Below, piece by piece: positions 1 to 9,797 of a stretch of 64,000 bases of DNA. This stretch comes from Caldilineaceae bacterium. Its GTDB lineage: Bacteria > Chloroflexota > Anaerolineae > Caldilineales > Caldilineaceae. Where the stretch lies: NCBI GenBank assembly GCA_022823185.1, contig JAJDXQ010000034.1, positions 88,220-152,219 of the forward strand. The letters run 5' to 3'. The notes under the pieces were generated by a model. That model was not told the origin of the DNA. It saw only the letters and a program-made list of their open reading frames with translations, and made no database searches. The stretch's first letter is position 1. The number at the start of each line of letters is the position of its first letter. A program made the translations under genes and the position numbers.

Positions 1-2351
1 AGTAGCGTAGCTCTGCCCGTTGCCGCGCTGATGCGCGCCGTCCCCGCGTTGTAGCTCGCCCCTTTGGCCTCCAATATCACCGCTTCGGGACTCGTGTGTC
101 GCCTGATCCAGTCGATTACGGCCAGTTCCTCCTCGCCTACATATGCCAAGCCGTTCAACGTCGGCGCACGCGTCCCAAACCCCTTTATTTTCGCATATGC
201 TCCTGCCACAGGATAGACCAGACACAAAAGGATCAGCAAAAGAGAGACGGCTGGCAGAATGGTTCCCATCCCAGGCGTTTCCCTCGATCCTCGCTCAAAC
301 TGCCGCATGGGAACACCCGCTATTTCAATATACCGGAAAATCGTGTACGAAGCCGTGATCCCAAGTAACAACCAGCTCTGGTAATAGAACTTGAAAACTG
401 TATTCATCCGGTTGCCAAAATTGTCTCGCAGGTATAAGAATTCGGGCATGTAGGTCAACAACAAGCCAATCACAAACAGGCAAAGGACGAACGTGGTGGC
501 TCGGCTTGCCCTGCCCCGGTCATGGAACCGTCGCCAGAGCAACCCGAGCGAAACTGTGATGGCTGTCCCCAAGAGCAGAAACGTCCAGGGATGCCCCAGA
601 CGGCGCTCCATAAAGATAGCCAAAAAACCGCTGCCCGTGCCTCCCGCGGCAGCTGTCCTGCTGGCGCCCATCTCAGTCAAGAGGGCTGTGGCAATCAGAA
701 ATGTGACCGGCAAGCCCACGACAAACGCCGCCGTTGACAACAGCACAGCGGCTGACGGTCGCTGTTCACGCCAGCCCAGGACCAGCAGCCCCGTTCCCGC
801 CAGTAGAAAGTGACCGAACATCAGGAAAAACTGCGGAAACCTCGTCGGGTGAAGCAGATTCGGGCTGACGCCGCCTGCCTGACTCTGAGCAGAAAGAAAG
901 TATGGAAGATAAAGAAGCAGCGCCCCCGCAACAAGGATCGCCCCAACCAATCCTGCACGCGACAGCGCGCCGCGCCAAGCAGCGGCCTCACTTTCTTCCC
1001 GGCCCCCCGCCGCAAATAGCGCCGCAACCGCCACGAGCAGCCAGTAAGGAGGGAAGTCCCAGGTATTGAGAAAGAGAAGCGCGCCGGTCGCGGCGATGAC
1101 GAACAGCAGCCCAGCCGGGCCAGTCGATCCCGCCACCGACTTATACTGGCTAACCAGCCAGTCAAGAGCGGCGCTGGCCCACTCCCGCTTTCCCTCCGGT
1201 CCATTCAAATTGGCTTCCGCCGCGCAGCCCTCGCCCGTGCCTTCCCTGATAAACCAGTTCAGGGCAATTGCGATGACGAGTATGACAAATGGCATCGCAA
1301 GCAGGTGAGGATGATTGTCCGAGAGGACGTAACTGAATATCGGAAATTCGTCAATAATCTCAATGTGATTTCCATCGAGATCGACATCCTCGATGACGCG
1401 GCTGGACCGCCACCACCAGCTCCAGCCGCTGTCAATATACCAGAGGCCGGTTACAGCGGCCCCGCTCGGAAAGTTATGCACGTCCACCAGCCGAATGAGC
1501 CAGTCCATTCGCACGCCCTGCGCAAATAACCATTCCAGAATCACGTGCAGATTCGAGGTCAGCCCGACCGCCGCCGAAGTGAGAAGCCCCGCTGCCGCCG
1601 GCAAGGCCACCTTGAAGCGGCCAGCCGTCCCGCCGTCTTCCACACTTTCCGTCTGATCTCCTGATTCGGACCCGCTTGCCCCTTCCCCGGATCCCAGACG
1701 GAACAGGTTGTAGCCAATGCCAAAACTGGACGTGATGAGCAGACCGAACCAGCAAGCCTGACCTACATTGTACGCGACCTCCGGCGGCTGAGCGGCAATG
1801 TGAGCCAGCGTCGAAATCATCCAATAACCGAAATAGTAATAGCTGATGGCATAGCCGGACAGCCATGGATCGCGAGGAGGATAGGTGGGACTGCTCCAGA
1901 TCCCATTGATGAACATCAGATCCATCGGCTGCTCAGTATGGTTGATCGCCGGATCATAAGCGCGCACCAGAGTCCATGCAGCGAAGGCAACAAGAAACAG
2001 GACTTCGACACTGAATATATAGGTCCAGGAAGGTGACCGCCCCACTGTCTGCCTCAGCCTCGACAGGAAGCTTCCCTCCTCGTGCCTGCGTTGACGCTGG
2101 AAAACCAACACACTAAGCAAAGCAACGAGCAAGAGCGCCAACCAGGCCCCCCCAGCCGTGTTCCGAAGCACGCCGTAACTGGTCCCCAACCAGAGCAGCA
2201 AGCTGACCAGCAATATCCCCACAACGCGCGCAAACGCATATCCGCCGTCGGGCAGCGCTCGAAAATATCGCAACGTCAAAGGCGTCGCCGCGATGCTTAC
2301 AACTTGCGCGGTGAGATACCAGCTGAGGAATGGGATAACAACCTCACGCAT
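1..2351 (-). CDS. YYY-type (DUF2298) polytopic membrane protein, C-terminus cut by window edge
   Basis: The reading frame is open from an ATG at 2351 to the left edge, so at least 783 residues are visible and the C-terminus lies outside. Translation starts MREVVIPFLSWYLTA and shows many hydrophobic segments. The aromatic stretch SGYAISYYYFGYW near residue 174 marks the Chlor_Arch_YYY/DUF2298 family. Near the edge SYNAGTARISAATG matches the equivalent DYYRAGGTRVASMTG of the neighbouring 1651-residue protein, so the two are paralogous over this half. The family is uncharacterised and is thought to be glycosyltransferase-related because of its frequent fusion to GT39-like domains. The start ATG shares one base with the stop of the Nudix gene (TGATG), which indicates translational coupling and supports this start. 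No soluble catalytic motif was recognised. Confidence 0.85.
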   Translation of the reverse strand, partial: MREVVIPFLSWYLTAQVVSIAATPLTLRYFRALPDGGYAFARVVGILLVSLLLWLGTSYGVLRNTAGGAWLALLLVALLSVLVFQRQRRHEEGSFLSRLRQTVGRSPSWTYIFSVEVLFLVAFAAWTLVRAYDPAINHTEQPMDLMFINGIWSSPTYPPRDPWLSGYAISYYYFGYWMISTLAHIAAQPPEVAYNVGQACWFGLLITSSFGIGYNLFRLGSGEGASGSESGDQTESVEDGGTAGRFKVALPAAAGLLTSAAVGLTSNLHVILEWLFAQGVRMDWLIRLVDVHNFPSGAAVTGLWYIDSGWSWWWRSSRVIEDVDLDGNHIEIIDEFPIFSYVLSDNHPHLLAMPFVILVIAIALNWFIREGTGEGCAAEANLNGPEGKREWASAALDWLVSQYKSVAGSTGPAGLLFVIAATGALLFLNTWDFPPYWLLVAVAALFAAGGREESEAAAWRGALSRAGLVGAILVAGALLLYLPYFLSAQSQAGGVSPNLLHPTRFPQFFLMFGHFLLAGTGLLVLGWREQRPSAAVLLSTAAFVVGLPVTFLIATALLTEMGASRTAAAGGTGSGFLAIFMERRLGHPWTFLLLGTAITVSLGLLWRRFHDRGRASRATTFVLCLFVIGLLLTYMPEFLYLRDNFGNRMNTVFKFYYQSWLLLGITASYTIFRYIEIAGVPMRQFERGSRETPGMGTILPAVSLLLILLCLVYPVAGAYAKIKGFGTRAPTLNGLAYVGEEELAVIDWIRRHTSPEAVILEAKGASYNAGTARISAATGRATL

Positions 2352-2971
2352 CACGCGCCGCCCTCCCCCTTCGGCTTGCCGCTTACGCTCCGCAGTTCCG
2401 CATCCTTTCGTTCCGCCGCCGCCATCCCCACCGACCCGCCCGCCGGCTTGGAATTCGGTTCGCCGGGGCCGCTCGCCGCGTCGACACGCGCTGGATTACG
2501 CAATGCCCGCCCAATGAGGCTTGCGGTATATCGACCCATTGGAGGCAGTTCCTCCACGCAAAAGAAGCGAGCTTCCAGAATCTCCACCGGATCGATTTTC
2601 AGCTGGCCGCCGCAGATTCGTCCCAGCAGGTAGAACTCCAAAGTGCGGCGGGTGGCGCGATGGCAAATGATGCCTTCCACCGCAGCATCCAGAGCCAGCT
2701 CCTCCCGTATCTCACGCCGCCAGCAGGCAAAAATATCCTCGCCAGGCGACAACCATCCGCCCGGCAAACCCCATGCCCTCCCGTCATGAAACCGGTGGCG
2801 CAGCAACAGTACCTGGTCGGCTTCGTCCAACAACACGCCGCTCACCCCGACGATTACCTTTCCGTTCGTCACCCAGCTGAAGACCCCGCGCAACCACTGC
2901 GGCGCTCTTCGATAGATGCCCGCGAGGAGCGGAGCCATACCGCTCAGTCGACCCGTCATCACACCTCTCAT
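2351..2971 (-). CDS. Nudix hydrolase
   Basis: The 206-residue protein carries a Nudix box at residues 72-94: G72, E78, then REIREEL from 86 to 92, with Ala93 where the consensus has Gly. Nudix enzymes hydrolyse nucleoside diphosphates linked to another group; here a nucleotide-sugar or similar substrate is possible but not shown. The C-terminal 40 or so residues after the fold are rich in Gly, Ala and charged residues and look disordered. The start overlaps the stop of the upstream GT39/YYY gene as ATGA, and its own stop overlaps the next ATG, so it is the middle cistron of a translationally coupled trio. This placement between two YYY proteins suggests a housekeeping role in glycan precursor metabolism (inference). 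Confidence 0.88.
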   Translation of the reverse strand: MRGVMTGRLSGMAPLLAGIYRRAPQWLRGVFSWVTNGKVIVGVSGVLLDEADQVLLLRHRFHDGRAWGLPGGWLSPGEDIFACWRREIREELALDAAVEGIICHRATRRTLEFYLLGRICGGQLKIDPVEILEARFFCVEELPPMGRYTASLIGRALRNPARVDAASGPGEPNSKPAGGSVGMAAAERKDAELRSVSGKPKGEGGA

Positions 2972-5900
2972 TGGGCCTGCAACTGTCCCTGCAGCTGGGT
3001 AGGAACCGCGTAAATCGTCACCTCTGGATTCCTGTAAACGCGCGCCAGCAGCCCCGTCTGCTCCAATTGCGCAAACCGTTCCGACGCCCCCGGGTGCTGA
3101 TGTTGTTCCAACTGGCCAATGTAGATCAAACCGATCTGCAATTCGTCGATCAACGCCCGTACACGCGTCAAATCGTCCGTGTTCCAGAGTTCACTCAGAC
3201 TGCCGTGCCGCGCGCCAACATCCTTCCCATAGCGCTGTTCCCCTTCGTGCATCCCCATCAGACCGCTCAGGCCAGTCATGCTGGCTACCCGCGTCCCCCC
3301 CGCCCGGTAGTAATCCAGCTGGGCCGATTCTGCCAGAACCACATTGCCCCGAACGTTGTCCAGGAGCCACTGTATGGCCTCCCAATCGTACCCTAACTCA
3401 ATCGCATTGTCTCCGTCGGGCCAGTAGTAGACGCCTTTCTCCATAAACGCCATTCCGTCCAGCGTTCCAATCGGCGGCCTCCAACCGGAGAATCGCTGCG
3501 AGAGCCGCGATGGCGTTCCAAAAATCGGATACGCCAGGCTCGCGAAGGTCAGGACAGCGAATCCCAACGCCCAGGCCCCCTTCACCATCTCCGCGATCGA
3601 CTGGCCAAACGAAAGCCCTCCGCCGGCCTCCTTTAGCCGCACGTCCCCCCCGCCTTCTCGCTTCCCAGCCGCAAAAGCCTTCTCAATGTAGGTTGAAATC
3701 CTCGGCGCGACGAGGGCCGCCGCCAAACCCCACAGCACCCATACCTGGCTGTAAAACTTGAACAAGGTGTTCATCCTGTATGCGTCGCCGCCATTGAGAT
3801 GATCCTTCAGATAGACCACCTGCGTCCCGGCCAGCAGGGCCAGGCCTGTGACTGTAAGCAGAGCGGCGCAAAGCGTCGCGCTGCTCGTCGTCCCTCCGCG
3901 CCGCCAAAGAAAAGAGAAAGCGAGCCCAAGCGCCGGCAGACACAACGCCAGAACTGTCTGGTTCGTGAACCAAAGCAACAGCAAGGCCGCGAGAAACAGA
4001 GCGGGAACCAGGACCACCTTGGCGAAATAGACCAGCGTCGGCCGCTGAACCAGCAGGCGATGTACTCGGATAAATCGCAACCTTCGCCTCTCGCCCTGCC
4101 CCACCACAAGCCACATATACAGGACAAAGGCAAAGAAGCCCCAAATCTGGCTCCATTTCCCTAGCTCATCGGGTGCCCGGACCAGTCCGATTCCGCTCGC
4201 GGCAACATTCGTGTAACTTTGGAAAAAGGGCAAAAAGAGCGCATACGCCCCGACCACCATGAGAAGACTGATCCCAACGACGGAAGCAAAACGAAACCGG
4301 CCTCGCCTGCGATACATCGTGACGGCAAGCGCCAGGACCCCCAGTCCGAAATAGGTCGGCAGATCCCACAGATTGATTGCCGCCAAAACGCCTAGCGTAA
4401 AGGCCAGACCAACAACGAGCATCGCCCCATACGCCCAGTCCCGGCGCCACCCGAGGCGGTAGCTCTTGAGGAGAGCCAAAGTCAATGCCACAAAGAAGAT
4501 GGAAAAGGGAATCCCAATCATATGCGGATGCAGGTCCGCATAGGTGAAGCTCCAGTAGGGAAACTCGTTTATTGTGTGTGGGATGACCCGGCTTGGCGCC
4601 CAGAAATCGTATCCGGGAAGAGTCTGTTCAAAGGTGAACACACGCCACAGTCCAACTGCTGCCTGAACTGCCCTGTCTATGCCGGAAACGCCGCTACTGA
4701 ATCCGCTCTCTCCAATACTGCGCAACGAATTTACCAACTGAGCGAAGCCGGCCAGATTCCCAAAAACCGCCACAAACAGCGGCGCCAACAATGCCGAACC
4801 CAGGCCCCAATGCCACGGGACATCGTTAGCGGCCAGCTTCTCTTGCTCCCCTGGCTGAACCTCGTATCCGGAAACGCTCCCCTCTTCGCCCCCGACCTGT
4901 GACAGGGCAACATCCTCAACGCCGTAACGAAGTGCTTCCATCCCAGGATCGGTGTCTCCCGGTTGTTCGATCCTGATGATCGGATTCGGTATGCCCTCAG
5001 CCTCCACTTGGGAACTGTCGTCACCGCCCCCGTTCTGCCCGCCAAACGCCGCGACCTTCGCCGCCTCCATGCCCAGTGGCTGATTCGCGACGGCCCCCGC
5101 GTCTACCCTGTCCGCATCGCCTCGCCCGGCTTCAACACGTTCCTTCGTCCCCCCTGTCCTCTGCCCTATCTGCCCCGATCCGGCAACCGTGTAGGCCACT
5201 GCAAACGCGTTCAAAACCGTTAAGGCGAACAGCAGTGGGATGGCCAGATTGAAGGCCACTTCTGCATACACGCCCGTCAACTTGATCAAATAGGCAACCA
5301 GATAGATGCCATAGTAGTAATAGTTGATGTATCCGCCCGCGAAATGGGGGTCCACCGGCGGAAAGTAGGGACTGCGCAGGATTCCGTTCAGGAACGCAAA
5401 CTCCATGAACTTCTCGCCCCCGAACCACGGCTGCCAGATGTCAGGATTGGCCCGCCGAATCAGAACAAATGCCAGGAACGCGCCGGCAAACAGTGCCTCT
5501 CCAACAAGCAGAATGCCCCAGTTGCGCCGCGCAAAGGTCAGAACATCTCGCCAAATGAGAGCCAGAACGCCCGCGCCGATGACACCAACCAGGCCAAATA
5601 CCAGCCATGCGTTTCGCACCGAGTTCTGCCCAATTTCCAGACTGGCCGCCATCCACAGCAGCCAGCCGCAGATGAGCCAGCCAATCGTCTTGGAAAGCAG
5701 ATACCCCCTGTCCCGCATGCCCCGGAACAGCAAAAAAGCAATCGGCCACGCAATCCAGCCAAGCATCACTGCCACAAGCCACCACCAGGCCACAGCAAGC
5801 CGGGGATCCGCGCTGGCGACTGTATTCCACCTGTAGTTATCCACCACAGGCAACTCGGTCAACCGCGTCTCCAATAACAGAGAAGGTCCTGTGCCATCCG

Positions 5901-7923
5901 GAACCTCCGCCTCTTCCCCTGCCCCGCCGGCTTGCATCTCCTGACCCTGGACCAAAGCAAGTAAGACATTGATCAATCCCCGGTCCTGGCTTTCCGGCCT
6001 GCTGCCCAAGCCGATCGCATCCAGAAGCGGGGCCAGCGGCGGGTCGTCTCCCCGATCCCAGTGCGCCGCGCCAACCCAGGTCCCGCCTAATAGGTTGTCG
6101 AACTCCTCGTCGCTCAAATCCCTCTCTTTGGCAAAGATCGAAACGCGAGGGTGGTCATACAAGCTCCAGCTCTCATCGGCGCCCTGGTCGGGGAAGGTCA
6201 AGCCAAACAATCGAGGCGGCGTTGTGAAGTCGGCCGCGTGCGTAAAGCCCAGCTGCTCGCCAAACATCAGCTCATAGTAGCGGATGGTCATCGGGTAACG
6301 CGCCGGAAGCTCGTCCACACTCTCGTAGATTCGCTTGGAGCTGTAGATTACATAATCCGCCTCCTGCAGTTTGTCCCGCAAAATCTCGTACTTTTCCTCC
6401 GTGTCCTCCTCATAAGGTGACCAGTCAATGTTCCGCAATCCATGGCTGCCCATATCCATACCGGGTTCTCCCGGAATGCGCTTGGGGAGCGCATCGTCCC
6501 AGGACTCCCACAAGATCAGCGAGCCGGACGGCGCATTGGCATACACCCAGCGGCTTGCCGTCAGCCACGTGTGCTCGCTGCCATAGACGCCATTCGTATA
6601 TGCCAGAGACCAGAACAGACCGCCGCCGACAGCGAAGAAGGCCAGCAACCCGGCTGCCATCTTTGCAGACGTGTCCAATTTGGGCCTGACTTTCATATGC
6701 GCCAGCCACACGATCAGGCCTGCTGCAAACAACACGGCAAACGGCAGTATCGGACTCATGTAGCGGTTGAACTTCGCCAGAAACGCGCCAGTCAGTCCGA
6801 AATAGGGCACAACCCAGGCCCACACGACGACCTCACCCGCTCTGGCTCGATAGACAACCAGCTTTGCCAGCGCCCATGCGCTCCCTGCCAGCGCGACGAG
6901 GCCCAGCGGCAGCCCCATACCCCAGACAACCTGCTGTTGAATGAAATAGATGTAGGGAACTGTGTTCCGGTACTGCCGCGTAAAAGGAAGATCCGCAACT
7001 CCGCGTACCATCCGCCCCTGTTCAACCAGCGTCGCCTGAATAAAATTCACCCAGTCGAGCGCAGCGTAAGGGCTGGTAACCAAGAAGGCGATTGCAGCCG
7101 CCGAATAGGTGACGAACAACGAGAGTACGAATCTTCCTTCGCCCCCCCTCCTGCGTATCAAACCTCCCTCGTCCCCCCACTTGAACTCCAGGATCAGCGC
7201 CGCCGTGAACGGGACCGCCAAAATCGGAAGCGCGCTGAACTTGGACGAAATCGCCAGGCCCGCGCCGACTCCCGCGAGAAGGACGCCCCGCCAGGATCCC
7301 TCCCGAACCATCAGCACGCCCCCGTACACAGCCAGAACCACAAACGTCGTGCTGGCCGGGTCCATGGCAAAAAAGTGGCTGAGCTGAACTGCCTGGGCCG
7401 TAAACGAATAGAGCGCCGCCGCCAGCAATCCCCCAGCTGTCCCATAGATCCTTCTTCCCAACAGGAACAGCAGATAGATAGTGAGCGTATCCAGCAGGGC
7501 CATCATCAGACGACCGGCAACCGCCACGCCCTCGCAGGCGGTATTCGCCCGCTCCATCATGGCCGTGATTCTGTCAGGCAAAGAAAGGAGAGCGGCCGGT
7601 CTGGCCAGAACGCTCAGTGCCTCCCCGGTCAGAATCCCCAAATAAAGCGGAAAGTGGCCGTAGGTAAATGACCGGCGGAGGTCATTATGCCGGTCCCACA
7701 AAGGGTTCAGTGGACTGCGCTTGGGATCGAAAAACTCCTCTGCATTCGCAGGCCAGCCAACCGTTGGCGCGTAAAAGCAAGTCGTGCTCCGCTCGTCCGG
7801 ATGGGAATTCAACCCGCCGTCAAACCTGACATTCCAGGTTCGCAGCGCCAATCCAGCCAGCATGACCAGGCCAAGCACGAGATACTGAATTTTCGAAATC
7901 TTTTGCCTAGGTTGCGTCTGCAT
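2968..7923 (-). CDS. GT39-like glycosyltransferase fused to YYY (DUF2298) membrane domain
   Basis: This 1651-residue polytopic protein has two halves. The N-terminal half starts with a membrane segment (about residues 12-28) followed by a loop with HPDERST near residue 40, the acidic first-loop motif of GT-C enzymes such as PMT/GT39. A soluble section follows at roughly 450-690. The C-terminal half is the YYY domain, with GGYINYYYYGIYLV near residues 865-880. It includes a Gly/Glu-rich insertion of about 120 residues (roughly 905-1030) not typical of membrane protein. GT-C enzymes transfer sugars from lipid-phosphate donors at the outer face; the acceptor here is unknown. GT39-YYY fusions of this size are known in Chloroflexota. 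It is the first gene of the three-gene operon. The function of the YYY half is undefined. Confidence 0.88.
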   Translation of the reverse strand: MQTQPRQKISKIQYLVLGLVMLAGLALRTWNVRFDGGLNSHPDERSTTCFYAPTVGWPANAEEFFDPKRSPLNPLWDRHNDLRRSFTYGHFPLYLGILTGEALSVLARPAALLSLPDRITAMMERANTACEGVAVAGRLMMALLDTLTIYLLFLLGRRIYGTAGGLLAAALYSFTAQAVQLSHFFAMDPASTTFVVLAVYGGVLMVREGSWRGVLLAGVGAGLAISSKFSALPILAVPFTAALILEFKWGDEGGLIRRRGGEGRFVLSLFVTYSAAAIAFLVTSPYAALDWVNFIQATLVEQGRMVRGVADLPFTRQYRNTVPYIYFIQQQVVWGMGLPLGLVALAGSAWALAKLVVYRARAGEVVVWAWVVPYFGLTGAFLAKFNRYMSPILPFAVLFAAGLIVWLAHMKVRPKLDTSAKMAAGLLAFFAVGGGLFWSLAYTNGVYGSEHTWLTASRWVYANAPSGSLILWESWDDALPKRIPGEPGMDMGSHGLRNIDWSPYEEDTEEKYEILRDKLQEADYVIYSSKRIYESVDELPARYPMTIRYYELMFGEQLGFTHAADFTTPPRLFGLTFPDQGADESWSLYDHPRVSIFAKERDLSDEEFDNLLGGTWVGAAHWDRGDDPPLAPLLDAIGLGSRPESQDRGLINVLLALVQGQEMQAGGAGEEAEVPDGTGPSLLLETRLTELPVVDNYRWNTVASADPRLAVAWWWLVAVMLGWIAWPIAFLLFRGMRDRGYLLSKTIGWLICGWLLWMAASLEIGQNSVRNAWLVFGLVGVIGAGVLALIWRDVLTFARRNWGILLVGEALFAGAFLAFVLIRRANPDIWQPWFGGEKFMEFAFLNGILRSPYFPPVDPHFAGGYINYYYYGIYLVAYLIKLTGVYAEVAFNLAIPLLFALTVLNAFAVAYTVAGSGQIGQRTGGTKERVEAGRGDADRVDAGAVANQPLGMEAAKVAAFGGQNGGGDDSSQVEAEGIPNPIIRIEQPGDTDPGMEALRYGVEDVALSQVGGEEGSVSGYEVQPGEQEKLAANDVPWHWGLGSALLAPLFVAVFGNLAGFAQLVNSLRSIGESGFSSGVSGIDRAVQAAVGLWRVFTFEQTLPGYDFWAPSRVIPHTINEFPYWSFTYADLHPHMIGIPFSIFFVALTLALLKSYRLGWRRDWAYGAMLVVGLAFTLGVLAAINLWDLPTYFGLGVLALAVTMYRRRGRFRFASVVGISLLMVVGAYALFLPFFQSYTNVAASGIGLVRAPDELGKWSQIWGFFAFVLYMWLVVGQGERRRLRFIRVHRLLVQRPTLVYFAKVVLVPALFLAALLLLWFTNQTVLALCLPALGLAFSFLWRRGGTTSSATLCAALLTVTGLALLAGTQVVYLKDHLNGGDAYRMNTLFKFYSQVWVLWGLAAALVAPRISTYIEKAFAAGKREGGGDVRLKEAGGGLSFGQSIAEMVKGAWALGFAVLTFASLAYPIFGTPSRLSQRFSGWRPPIGTLDGMAFMEKGVYYWPDGDNAIELGYDWEAIQWLLDNVRGNVVLAESAQLDYYRAGGTRVASMTGLSGLMGMHEGEQRYGKDVGARHGSLSELWNTDDLTRVRALIDELQIGLIYIGQLEQHQHPGASERFAQLEQTGLLARVYRNPEVTIYAVPTQLQGQLQAQ

Positions 7924-8417
7924 TTACTAAATCGATGGAGTCCCCAATCGCAAAGGCTGGCCACGAGCGCTGGCCAATCGCGGTGAGGCAAGACCCGCTT
8001 CAGCGACTCGCTGTGGCCTCAATAACTTTCTAAACCAGAATGCCTTTCGGCGTGAGTCTTTGAGCGGAATCGGGGTTGAGACCGAATGACCATCCACAGG
8101 CCCGTGAAAGACGGAATGCCAACCAGGAAAGTACTATACTGATCTCAAACAGCCGGATCATCCTTCGGCCAAATTCGTCTTTCCCTGGTCAGAAAGAATA
8201 CCAATCTGGTCTCAGTTCCTTTCAAGCTGACCTTACAGGAATCAACATCCCTAACGCGCAAATCCCCCGCCCCGTCCCAATCCCCCCAGGAGCGCCTTTG
8301 CCGCCATTCCGAACCAATCTTGCGCAAAGCCACGCGAAGACTCCCCTCGAATTCGCGTAGATCGCATGCCTTCAGTGGTCACGGTGAGTACCTCAATCGG
8401 GCAAGACCGACCTCCGA
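7924..8417. other. Intergenic stretch with no recognised feature
   Basis: This 494-base stretch lies upstream of the GT39/YYY gene and downstream of the decayed gene. No convincing open frame, tRNA, hairpin-plus-T-run or promoter was found. It probably holds the promoter of the minus-strand operon, but no clear -35/-10 pair could be picked out. Confidence 0.5.
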
Positions 8418-9718
8418 CTACCAGGTACCCAATGCAACAGTTTCCTGTAGAGTATCGGCGTCAAACACGACCAGGCGCAGCGCATATTCTCCCGGCGGCA
8501 TTTCGTGCGGGAAATTTAGAGGAATCGTCTGATCGTACATCAGGAATGGTGCGGCGTTTGGGTAATCAAAGAGCGCCAGTGTCCGGAACTGCCTCGGATG
8601 TCCCCTACTGCTTGTATTGTCCGTAAACTGATTCCATAATATCGTACCTTGCTGGAATACTCTTTCGTCGTCCGTACTGTAAAGGCGAAATGAGACCGCA
8701 AAAACCGTTTCATTTTCTGGATCGGTCTCCCAAGTCAATTCCAGGCCGCCGCCGCCATCGGAAAAAACTGCCAACTCATGGAGCGCGATGCCCCCTTCGT
8801 ATTCTACCCTCAGCGGCTCCACACGCCCGAATAGCCCCCAACGGCTGTCCTCGCACGAGGTCAACAAATTGGGGGTACTTCAATCTCGACCGACTCGGCC
8901 GATGGGCATGACAACGAGAAAATCGAACCGCTCTCCGTCTCATACTCGGATTGAAACCTTGGGTTGCCAGTCCCGGGCCCCGAGTCAAGGAATTTCACAA
9001 AGACAGGCCTGTCGCCTGGCGCCATGGCCGCTATTCCACATACCGAGTCCGCGTCAAACAGGTCAACCTCCGGCAGGCAGCGCCAGGCACTAGGAGGAAC
9101 GGAGGAATACAGGAAGTCATGCACCGTTGGATCGCGCGAGAAAACCATCCGTTGACCGCGGGTTTCTTCCGTAAGCCTGGCGCGGCCACCACCTGGCCCC
9201 GACTCCTGTTCAAAAAACATCAATGCTTAAGGAGGTACGTGCCTGGAAATTTAAACTGACGTTTGAGGAACGATCTCTTGCTTCTGCGTAAATCGAAGGC
9301 AGAAATCAGAGGCGCCGGACAGCGTAGCTAAAACAAGCTGAAATGCTACGAGGGTAATAACCAGACCTCGCCACTGTTGCTCCAGCAGGTACAAGACGGA
9401 ACAGCCGGCGAAAACTGCTGCCAATTGGGCCGGCACTGCCCCTCTCAAGGCAACATCGTTATACAATGGAGACCGAACTAAAAAGGGAAGCAGTAGACCG
9501 GCGGAGAGGAATATCCAGAAGCGGACCTGTCTTGATAATGCCGTTGGACGAATCCATGCTACCGCTAGCAGTGGCAGCAGGACACCGATCTCCTTGAACA
9601 GATAAAGTATTACAGGGTCCAAACCGGAAGCTGACGATGGGAAGGCCGAATAAACCGGTAGTATGGGTGGGGTTTTGAAGCGTAGGACAACTTCCGCGCC
9701 GGTTGCCCTTATGCCGGC
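8418..9718 (-). pseudogene. Decayed gene for a membrane protein, three frame-disrupted remnants
   Basis: Three minus-strand pieces read like parts of one protein. The first (about 9718-9251) is hydrophobic, with segments such as GVLLPLLAVAW and LLLPFLVRSPLY, and ends at TAA. After a second in-frame TAA the same frame reopens (9223-8861) as a soluble segment ending VEIEVPPIC. From 8867 another frame continues as LLTSCEDSRWGLFGRVEPL and reads naturally to a stop at 8418. The junction of the last two sits on a run of five C (8871-8875 on the complement), a common site for one-base errors. A membrane part followed by a soluble tail resembles large GT39-like proteins of this phylum, but the family is not certain. 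Each piece lacks a credible ribosome-binding site and none looks complete. The pieces could instead be independent small genes. Confidence 0.45.
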
Positions 9719-9797
9719 CTAACCTGTTCCAGTGCAAATGGGCCAACAAAACGCGTACTCCAATCGGCGGAGGCAGATCCTCACTTTTCTATTACGG

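Noticed and set aside
6442..7671. 409-residue plus-strand open frame
   Set aside because: Antisense to the GT39/YYY gene; Arg/Gln/Pro-rich with no recognisable motif.
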